Assembly (NCBI GenBank): GCA_964023205.1 | Contig: OZ026836.1 | Coordinates: 937,501 to 1,001,500 of the forward strand | Reading direction: 5' to 3' | Origin: Lutraria lutraria | Lineage: Eukaryota; Mollusca; Bivalvia; Venerida; Mactridae | DNA length: 64,000 nt | Shown here: in pieces, positions 28,401 to 40,400 of the stretch | How positions within the stretch are numbered: position 1 is the stretch's first letter | How the letters are laid out: the number at the start of each line of letters is the position of its first letter | Translations under genes and position numbers: made by a program | The notes under the pieces: model-generated | Told to the model about the DNA's origin: nothing | The model's input: only the letters and a program-made list of their open reading frames with translations | Database searches by the model: none

Positions 28401-31400
28401 ATGTGAATTCTAGTCCTGTTACAGACAAACACATCGGGCAGGGGGATGGCCATGTGAACATGACTCTTGTTAATATTAGAAATGTGTCCAGGAGACACTA
28501 ATGCCCCGCTGAGAGCTAAGTCAAAAAGGGGCCATAACTCTTGTGAAAATTTTTGGAACTTAACAGAAATTAAATTTACCTGTATTTTATTATTTTACAC
28601 CTCCAATCCATGAAGTATTTCTAGAGTTATCACTCAGAAACCAAAATTTGAACGGATGGACAGGGGTAATGCATTATGCTGTTCTGCCATTTTGTCATAC
28701 ATGGTGTAATATTTTGATAAAACAAATATAAACTAGTGGTTTGTATTCCGTTAAGTATGTTCTCCTATGCCAAAGGTATTCTAGTTTGTACTATTGTAAA
28801 CAGGAACAAGGAATGCCATTGTTTTATTTCTGTTTATTTCAGGTTCTGGTCAGAATCATTTTTTGGTCCAAGAAATCACTGGTGAAATATTCTACAACCA
28901 AAGTGTTGACTATGAAACTAACAAAAATGTAACATTTACAGTAAATGTTAAAGATTGTTCGATTGAAAAAAACGTTAGTGACTACTGTGATAAAACAGCG
29001 GAACATAAAATTGCTATTGTTAACCAGAATGTTCAGAAGACTATAGATGTGACAGTTTATATTACTGATGTCGATGATAATCCACCTATATTTCTTTCGA
29101 AAACTTTATCAACTGGAATGAGACGTAACACTGAACCAGACACTGTTCTAACACTGAATTTAAGGGTAAATTTTTAGTCATTCTGATTTATGATTTAAGC
29201 ATTTTAGCTATTCTGATTAATATTTAAACATTTTAGTCATTATACCCCCAGATATGAAATATATGGGGGCTATAGTGGATTTACGCTTGATGGTCGGTCG
29301 GTTGGTCGGTCGGTCCGTGCGTCTGTAGACACAATTTTGTGCGGACAATTTCTCAGCAACTACTTACAGGATTGCAATGGAATTTAAAAGAAGTGATCAG
29401 TAGGAGGTCTAGTTGTGCATGCTAAAATAATGTTTCGTTTGGATTAATTTTCACTGAGTTATAGCCCTTTGTTTTTTTATACAGTATATACAAAAGGGCA
29501 GATTTTGTCTGGACAATTTCTCATTAACTACTTACAGGATTTCAATAAAAGTTCACAGAAGTGATCAATAGTACGTCTAGGTGTGCATGCTTAAAGCATT
29601 TTGTGTTTGGATCAATGTTCAATGAATTATAGCCCTTTGTTGTTTATACAGTATATACAATAGGCAAATTTTGACCAGACTATTGACTATTTCTCATTAA
29701 CTACCTACAGGAATTCAATAAAACTTCACAGAAGTGATAAGTAGTTAGCCTAGTTGTGCATGCATTAAGCTTGTTTTGTTTGGTTAAATTTTCACTGAGT
29801 TATGGCCCTTTGTTGTTTTTATACATTGTATATACAATATTTCAGCAACTGCTCATATGAATTCAATGAAACTTCACAGAAGTTATAAAAAGTAAGCCAA
29901 GTTGTGCATGCAATAACCAGGATTTGTTTAGATTAATTTTCACTTAGTTATGGCCCTTTGTTTTATAAAACTGGGAATTTTTGTCCAAACTATTTCTCAG
30001 CAACTACATGCTGGAATTTAGTGAATTTTCTTAGAAGTGATAAGTTGTTTGCCAAGTTGTGCATGTCCACAATAGGTCTGTCCAAGTAAATTTTAATGAT
30101 TTATGACCCTTTGTTATTTTTTATATAATGAATATTTAGAAATTGTTCAGGATATTTCTAAGCAACAATTTGCAGGTATTAAAAAAATTAAAATGCGTTA
30201 TATTACCCTTTGTTAAATGTAACAATAACTGTGTCAAGGTGGCATTTGGGGGTACTCATCACCTTTAGTGATAGTTCTAGTTCTGTTTAATGATCAAGCA
30301 TTTTAGTCATTCTGATTAATGATTTAAGCATTTAGTCATCCTGATGATTAAACATTTTAATTAGTCATCCTGATTAATGATCAAGCAATTTAATCATCCT
30401 GTTTAATGTTCAAGCATTTTAGCTATCCTGATCAATAAATAATCACTTTTGTCATTCTGATTAAGTATTTGTGAAAAAATTCCCACACAGTGTTTAATCT
30501 TGTATCATCAATAGATAATTTAAAAAATGACCAGACATTAATATGTTTATTTATAAACTATGCTTTTTTCTGAAAACACGTTAAATAGAAGCTACTTGGT
30601 TTCTGGTTAACTTAATTTACAGTTGAAATTGCTGTCAGTCTAATAAGAGTGAAATATCATATGATGTTAACTTTTCTAGAATTCCTCTTACATTCATGAC
30701 GCAGACACACCTCCAAATGGAGAACTGTCATGGCAGTTTAAAAATTATGGCAACATTACGGCAAGCAGTAATCTTCAAAAAAGTATTAAAACTGACAGTG
30801 GTACTCAGCCATGTGAAGATGGTATAAAGGTAGAGCATACTTTTTCATACTATTGTAATTTTTATTGAATTTTCAAGCATGAAGTTCAAGTAAAATGTGT
30901 ATTAACCATCCCTTGATTACTGAATTGTCAATGTTAGATTTTTTCTGAGGTTTAATTTTGAGACACGAGCCAGGGTCCTTTGGAAAGTTTACAAGTGTTA
31001 ACTTTGGAGGAACAGAACCCAGGCATACACCAGGGTACAAAAATGTAGAACTACATACTTTCAGTTAGCTAGCTGGACATCTTCGTCACTTGTAAAATAT
31101 GTCCAGTTCTTGTTGGAAATCAAACTGACAGAAGTGAGGGCTAGTGATTAATAATGTTTAAAATCAAACTGACAGTGGTGATGGCTAGAGATTACTATTG
31201 TTTGAATTCAAACTGACAGAGGTGAGAGCTAGTGAGTACTAATGTTGGAAATCAAACTGACAGAGGTGAGGGCTAGTGAGTACTAATGTTGGAAATCAAA
31301 CTGACAGAGGTGAGGGCTAGTGAGTACTAATGTTGGAAATCAAACTGACAGAGGTGAGAGCTAGTGATTGCTAATGTTGGAAATCAAACTGACAGAAGTG

Positions 31401-34400
31401 AGGGCTAGTGAGTACTAATGCTGGAAATCAAACTGACAGAGGTGAAGGCTAGTGAGTACTAATGTTGGAAATCAAACTGACAGAGGTGAGGGCTAGTGAG
31501 TACTAATGTTGGAAATCAAACTGACAGAGGTGAGGGCTAGTGAGTACTAATGTTGGGAATCAAACTGACAGTGGTGATGGCTAGAGATTACTATTGTTTG
31601 AATTCAAACTGACTGAGGTGAAGGCTAGTGAATACTAATGTTGGAAATCAAACTGACAGAGGTGAGGGCTAGTCAGTACTAATGTTGGAAATCAAACTGA
31701 CAGTGGTGAGGGCTAGTGATTGATAATGTTGGAAATCAAACTGACAGAGGTGAGGGCAAGTGATTGCTAATGTTGGAAATCAAACTGACAGAGGTGAGGG
31801 CTAGTGAGTACTAATGTTGGAAATCAAACTGACAGAGGTGAGGGCTAGTGAGTACTAATGTTGGAAATCAAACTGACGGAGGTGAGGGCTAGTGAGTACT
31901 AATGTTGGAAATCAAACTGACAGAGGTGAGGGCTAGTGAGTACTAATGTTGAAAATCAAACTGACAGAGGTGAGGGCTAGTGAGTACTAATGTTGGAAAT
32001 CAAACTGACAGAGGTGAGGGCTAGTGAGTACTAATGTTGGAAATCAAACTGACAGAGGTGAGGGCTAGTGAGTACTAATGTTGGAAATCAAACTGACAGA
32101 GGTGAGGGCTAGTGAGTACTAATGTTGAAAATCAAACTGACAGAGGTGAGGGCTAGTGATTACTAATCAGGGCCTATAACCACTTGACCAAGGAGGCCCT
32201 CCACAATTCTTGGCCAGTAATTGTAACCAGTGACACTATCAATGTTCAGACAACAAATTAAATCAAATAACTGTAAGTACTTATGGAAACTGAACTTACA
32301 TAGACTTACTCTTCAACATGAAATGGGAACTAGTATAACAATTGCATGGTAAATGTAGATGAACTAAGTACTTAGGTCTGCATTAAAATTCATGCAAACT
32401 GAGCCAGTGAAGGCTATGGAAATCGTTCAGTTTTCAAAAACATACTAAATTTTCAATAATCATGGATGTACTTAAAATTTTTTAAATATATGCCTGGATG
32501 TTTTGTATGATTTCACTACATGTATAGTTTATCTGCTTGTTGTATTATTATTTCAGCATATATTTTGTATTACAAGTAATGGTACAATAGTGAACAACAA
32601 ATATTTCAGTGAAGACTTGACTGGACATTTCATAGTTACAATCAAAGTATGGGATAAAGGTGGCAGTGATACAGCAAACTTAATAGTAGGTCTCTTGTGG
32701 TTAACTATTTTGTGTAATAAATTTTAACAGTAGGTCTCTTGTGGTTAACTATTTTGTGTAATAAAATTTAACAGTAGGTCTCTTGTGGTTAAATATTCTG
32801 TTTAATAAAATTTAACAGTAGGTCTCTTGTGGTTAACTGTTTTGTGTAATAAAATTTAACAGTCTCTTGTGGTTAACTGTTTTGTGTAATAAAAGTTAAC
32901 AGTAGGTCTCTTGTGGTTAACTGTTTTGTGTAATACAATTTAACAGTATGTCTCTTGTGGTTAAATATTCTGTGTAATAAAATTTAACAGTAGGTCTCTT
33001 GTGGTTAACTGTTTTGTGTAATAAAATTTAACAGTAGGTCTCTTGTGGTTAACTATTTTGTGTAATAAAATTTAACAGTAGGTCTCTTGTGGTTAACTAT
33101 TTTGTGTAATAAAATTTAACAGTAGCTAGGTCTCTTGTGGTTAAATATTCTGTTTAATAAAATTTAACAGTAGGTCTCTTGTGGTTAACTGTTTTGTTTA
33201 ATAAAATTTAACAGTAGCTAGGTCTCTTGTGGTTAACTATTTTGTGTAATAAAATTTAACAGTAGGTCTCTTGTGGTTAAATATTCTGTTTAATAAAATT
33301 TAACAGTAGGTCTCTTGTGGTTAACTGTTTTGTTTAATAAAATTTAACAGTAGCTAGGTCTCTTGTGGTTAACTATTTTGTGTAATAAAATTTAACAGTA
33401 GGTCTCTTGTGGTTAAATATTCTGTTTAATAAAATTTAACAGTAGGTCTCTTGTGGTTAACTGTTTTGTTTAATAAAATTTAACAGTAGCTAGGTCTCTT
33501 GTGGTTAACTATTTTGTGTAATAAAATTTAACAGTAGGTCTCTTGTGGTTAAATATTCTGTTTAATAAAATTTAACAGTAGGTCTCTTGTGGTTAACTGT
33601 TTTGTTTAATAAAATTTAACAGTAGCTAGGTCTCTTGTGGTTAACTATTTTGTGTAATAAAATTTAACAGTAGGTCTCTTGTGGTTAAATATTCTGTGTA
33701 ATAAAATTTAACAGTAGGTCTCTTGTGGTTAACTATTTTGTGTAATAAAATTTAACAGTAGGTCTCTTGTGGTTAAATATTTTGTGTAATAAAATTTAAC
33801 AGTAGGTCTCTTGTGGTTAACTATTTTGTGTAATAAAATTTAACAGTAGGTCTCTTGTGGTTAACTATTTTGTGTAATAAAATTTAACAGTAGGTCTCTT
33901 GTGGTTAACTATTTTGTGTAATAAAATTTAACAGTAGGTCTCTTGTGGTTAAATATTCTGTGTAATAAAATTTAACAGTAGGTCTCTTGTGGTTAACTAT
34001 TTTGTGTAATAAAATTTAACAGTAGGTCTCTTGTGGTTAACTATTTTGTGTAATAAAATTTAACAGTAGGTCTCTTGTGGTTAACTATTTTGTGTAATAA
34101 AATTTAACAGTAGGTCTCTTGTGGTTAAATATTCTGTGTAATAAAATTTAACAGTAGGTCTCTTGTGGTTAACTGTTTTGTGTAATAAAATTTAACAGTC
34201 TCTTGTGGTTAACTGTTTTGTGTAATAAAAGTTAACAGTAGGTCTCTTGTGGTTAACTGTTTTGTGTAATACAATTTAACAGTATGTCTCTTGTGGTTAA
34301 ATATTCTGTGTAATAAAATTTAACAGTAGGTCTCTTGTGGTTAACTGTTTTGTGTAATAAAATTTAACAGTAGGTCTCTTGTGGTTAACTATTTTGTGTA

Positions 34401-37400
34401 ATAAAATTTAACAGTAGGTCTCTTGTGGTTAACTATTTTGTGTAATAAAATTTAACAGTAGCTAGGTCTCTTGTGGTTAAATATTCTGTTTAATAAAATT
34501 TAACAGTAGGTCTCTTGTGGTTAACTGTTTTGTTTAATAAAATTTAACAGTAGCTAGGTCTCTTGTGGTTAACTATTTTGTGTAATAAAATTTAACAGTA
34601 GGTCTCTTGTGGTTAAATATTCTGTTTAATAAAATTTAACAGTAGGTCTCTTGTGGTTAACTGTTTTGTTTAATAAAATTTAACAGTAGCTAGGTCTCTT
34701 GTGGTTAACTATTTTGTGTAATAAAATTTAACAGTAGGTCTCTTGTGGTTAAATATTCTGTTTAATAAAATTTAACAGTAGGTCTCTTGTGGTTAACTGT
34801 TTTGTTTAATAAAATTTAACAGTAGCTAGGTCTCTTGTGGTTAACTATTTTGTGTAATAAAATTTAACAGTAGGTCTCTTGTGGTTAAATATTCTGTTTA
34901 ATAAAATTTAACAGTAGGTCTCTTGTGGTTAACTGTTTTGTTTAATAAAATTTAACAGTAGCTAGGTCTCTTGTGGTTAACTATTTTGTGTAATAAAATT
35001 TAACAGTAGGTCTCTTGTGGTTAAATATTCTGTGTAATAAAATTTAACAGTATGTCTCTTGTGGTTAAATATTCTGTGTAATAAAATTTAACAGTAGGTC
35101 TCTTGTGGTTAACTGTTTTGTGTAATAAAATTTAACAGTATGTCTCTTGTGATTAACTATTTTGTGTAATAAAATTTAACAGTAGGTCTCTTGTGGTTAA
35201 ATATTCTGTGTAATAAAATTTAACAGTATGTCTCTTGTGGTTAAATATTATGTGTAATAAAATTTAACAGTAGGTCTCTTGTGGTTAACTGTTTTGTGTA
35301 ATAAAATTTAACTGTAGGTCTCTTGTGGTTAAATATTCTGTGTAATAAAATTTAACAGTATGTCTCTTGTGGTTAAATATTCTGTGTAATAAAATTTAAC
35401 AGTAGGTCTCTTGTGGTTTACTATTTTGTGTAATAAAATTTAACAGTCAGTCTCTTGTGGTTAAATATTCTGTGTAATAAAATTTAACAGTCTCTTGTGG
35501 TTAACTGTTTTGTGTAATAAAATTTAACTGTAGGTCTCTTGTGGTTAACTATTTTGTGTAATAAAATTTAACAGTCAGTCTCTTGTGGTTAAATATTCTG
35601 TGTAATAAAATTTAACAGTATGTCTCTTGTGGTTAAATATTCTGTGTAATAAAATTTAACAGTATGTCTCTTGTGGTTAAATATTCTGTGTAATAAAATT
35701 TAACAGTAGGTCTCTTGTGGTTTACTATTTTGTGTAATAAAATTTAACAGTCAGTCTCTTGTGGTTAAATATTCTGTGTAATAAAATTTAACAGTCTCTT
35801 GTGGTTAACTGTTTTGTGTAATAAAATTTAACTGTAGGTCTCTTGTGGTTAACTATTTTGTGTAATAAAATTTAACAGTCAGTCTCTTGTTGTTAAATAT
35901 TCTGTGTAATAAAATTTAACAGTATGTCTCTTGTGGTTAAATATTCTGGGTAATAAAATTTAACAGTATGTCTCTTGTGGTTTACTATTTTGTGTAATAA
36001 AATTTAACAGTCTCTTGTGGTTAACTGTTTTGTGTAATAAAATTTAACAGTAGGTCTCTTGTGGTTAACTGTTTTGTGTAATAAAATTTAACTGTAGGTT
36101 TCTTGTGGTTTACTATTTTGTGTAATAAAATTTAACAGTCAGTCTCTTGTGGTTAAATATTCTGTGTAATACAATTTAACAGCATGTCTCTTGTGGTTAA
36201 ATATTCTGTGTAATACAATTTAACAGTATGTCTCTTATGTTGGGATTGTTTCTCAATAATCATTAATAAATCATTGTCATTGTTTGTGGTACCAAACTTC
36301 TACAAATGACAATAATTTTAGAGGGTTTATATTGCTGTTTTTATGCCCAAAGCATCAAATGATGTGGGGACATAATTATATTGATTGCATTGTCCGTCAG
36401 TCTGTACGTATGAGGTTAAGTCAAGTTCTGTTCTTTATTTATTGAATGCAGAGTCTTGTTCAGTATGCATTTTGTCATTTCAGATTTATCTAATTGCTGA
36501 CACTCAGGTTTTATCTCTACATATACGTGAACAGAAGGAGGATGTTTCACAATTCAAGGACAAGCTTTTATCGTATGTATATGAAATGAAATACATGTAT
36601 TTTTCATCTACATTCACAGTGAATATAATAATGTAATGTAGAACGAAAAAATCTCCCTGCTCAGTTAGTGTTATCATAATTCACATCAACAGATATAAAT
36701 TACAGTATGTTTGCATTATATTTTATAACTTAACAGAATGTATTTTTTTTCAGACAGCTAAGTTCTATATTAGGCCCATATACAGCTGTATTTGATAATC
36801 TACAAGATCACAAGGAGAAAGGTCAGGTACTGAGGTAAGTTGGTAGATACTGTAAAAATACTGTTATGCTTTCTTCAGGTTTTATTATCATAACCAGATG
36901 TATTATTATTTGAAGAGATGCTTTATTGTTATAGCCAAATGTTTTAATTATTATAATTATATTAATTTATATCATAATGATTGGAATATATGATAATTAT
37001 AATATCTAATAATAAGAATATATAATAATTAGAAAATGGTAAATAGAATACATTATCTTGTATTGGTGACTAATTCAAATACATGATTTTGTATTGATGA
37101 CTAATTGAAATACACCTTGTATTGATGACTAATCAGAATACATAGTTTTGTATCGAAGACTAATTGGAATTCATTATCTTGTATTTCAGACTTATTAGAA
37201 TTTCAGACTTATAAGAATATATAACATTGTATTGGTGATTAATTAGAATACATTATCTTGTATGGATGACTAATTAGAATACATTACTTGTATGGATGAC
37301 TAATTAGAATACACTACTTGTATGGATGACTAATTAGAATACACTACTTGTATGGATGACTAATTAGAATACACTACTTGTAGGGATGGCTAATTAGAAT

Positions 37401-40400
37401 ACACTACTTGTATGCATGACTAATTAGAATACACTACTTGTATGGATGACTAATTAGAATACACTACTTGTATGGATGACTAATTAGAATACATTATCTT
37501 GTATGGATGACTAATTAGAATACATTACTTGTATGGATGACTAATTAGAATACATTATCTTGTATGGATGACTAATTAGAATACATTACTTGTATGGATG
37601 ACTAATTAGAATACATTATCTTGTATGGATGACTAATTAGAATACATTACTTGTATGGATGACTAATTAGAATACACTACTTGTATGGATGACTAATTAG
37701 AATACACTACTTGTGTGGATGACTAATTAGAATACATTATCTTGTACTCAAGACTGATTATTATACACACACTTGTATTGAAGACTTATTAGAATACATC
37801 TTCTTGTATTGCAGTAGTTCATCAGATCTACATTTCCATGTTGTAAGCTCAGATACAAATGAAGTTATCTCTGGAAATGAGGCCTTAAGGTAATGTTGTT
37901 CATGTTTGCATTGTTTGCTTCATTTTTGTTATTTCACCAAAACTGTAATTGCTTCTGATGATATTTTTTTGTCAGAGTAAAGTTGCACCATAAGCCAGGG
38001 TCATGTAGGGACTTAACATCTTCAACTATGAAGGAAATCCTTCAGGTGCCTGGTTAGAACAACCGTAATTTATAGTCCTGGGGGAGATTTGAACTCCCAG
38101 CAGTGAGAGGATAGTGATTACAAGTCAGTGATCATAACCACCCACTGCGCACAGAGGTCCTTATATATCTCATATATATAAATATAGAATATATTAACTG
38201 TATTGTATATTTCATATCTTAATCACTCATACTGCCGTATGAAAGTAATTATTTATGATATATATACCGTGTTCGTTTTCACTATGAACTTCAGGTATCA
38301 TGGATTGCAGAATTTTTTAATACAGTCATGTATTTCAAAGTTTTATACCCAACTGGCTCCTTACCGTATGTTGTATCAGTCCGTGTAGATCTGTATGTAA
38401 CTAGATGTATGTTCATTTAATGACTTGATCGTTCTTATCTCGGCTGTTTTCGAAGAAAATGTCAAGCTATTGTGATCATTGTGTCGTCTGCATTATGCAA
38501 AAACTTTGATGTAACTCATAACTCAGAAACTATAAGAGGTAGCAACATGACACTTCATAGGTGGACAGATCTCACTGAGGCAGTGAAAGACGAGTGTTGG
38601 CACTGCTTGCGGCCCTCTTCTTGTTCTTTATATTTCAGTCTGCAAAGATTACAATTCAATTTATTAAGCCGTGATATGTTCATTCATTTCTTTTCCTTGT
38701 TCATTTATGTAGACTGTTAGATAATGCTGCAAACACCAATGAGATGCTGAGCTTTAAGAATAATTACAACATTTTGACAGTATCAAAGGTAAATCAGTCA
38801 TGAAGTCTTTACCTGTTAGATATGTCTGTGCTCAGTACATTTATTGTGTTCCTTTATATATGCCTGTCTACTGGTTTTATGCTGTGATGTTGTAGCAATG
38901 TTTTACCATGTAAGAACTGAGTATTAACCTATTGTTGATAAATAATAAATAAACATGTATTGAGACACTCACATCAGAAATTATGAATTTTGAAATTATA
39001 ATTAAATGCAATTGGGTTTATGTGCAAGACTCTGCTTTCTAATGGTGTTTCAATAATAAGGCGTTTATGATACATATTCATTGTTGTCATTTTACAAAAA
39101 AAAGGGTTCTGTGTAGGAAACAAGAATAAGATATATATCCAAACATTATCTATGATGTCATATTTACATATATTGTTAATATTTGCATTACTCTAATGTT
39201 TGGTGTCTTAATTTGTTTGTCTTATTAGGTATAACTTTAAATAGTTGATTTGTTTTGTTTTTTATTGTTTTACAGCAAGTAATGGCCGAATCCATTGAGG
39301 AAAACAGTTCAGAGAAGACATTCTACATTTTATTGGCTGTCTCTATATCTGAAGCATTAATTATCAGCATTGTTGTCTATGTATCCCTGGCTACAAAGAA
39401 CAAGTAATGTCTTTCATTATCATTTGTGAAAAATAAATGTGTCTAAGTTTTTCATCTTAATGTTTGCTGGGAAGTAAGTCATATGAATTGATGCCATGTT
39501 GAGATTACATTATAAATTTGATTTATAAAGTTAGTCAGTGACTTAAACATGCCCGAGTTTACTTACCGGTATTCATACAGTTTACAGTGTAGTTTCTTAT
39601 TTTAGAATTAAAACTTAAGTGTTTCATTTTATGCATGTAACTAAAATATATATATATATAAAGAAATTATAATAATAAGAACAGTATCTTGGATATTTAC
39701 TGTTTTTCTTGCAGATACCAAAGAAAGCTGAAAGCAGCCAACATCAAACCTACAGGTGAAGTAAAATAGTTATATTCATGTGTTCGATAAATTACATGTA
39801 TCTTCACCTCGGTCTCTGTATACAAAATTGCTCATAACATGAATTTTATTAGAATGGAGAAAACTAATTGAAATGGTTTATTTCAATTGAAGATAAAAAT
39901 ATTGTTAGGAAATTGTACCAGAGTAGACTATCTGTAAGTTTTGTCATTATCATAAATGATAATAAGACCATTTATACATATTTTGCTCTTTATTTATTTT
40001 ACAGATATGGAACTTCATGTAGTTGAGCAAGAATCGGCTGCTGTACCAGGCAGTAACATGTATGCTAAACAGTAAGTACTTTGTGTATATCTGAAAACAT
40101 GACTAATCTGATAAAGTATTTGGAGTTCATTATTTAATTATTGGTATTTTAATTCTAGTGTAGGAAAACAAAACATCAAAGAATATTTTAGGAAGGTATG
40201 AATAACCTGCACAGTATCTGGGATCTCCACTGCATAAATGAGCTATACTGTATAAATGACCTTTACGTCTATTGTGTGAACATGGTAGCCTGTGTGGTAA
40301 GTTTGTATTGCTGAATGTTGTATTCCTTGTGAATCCAGTTTTTATTACTCTAATCAAAATGTAACCATATTTTAAATACATTTTCATACATTCCATTTCA

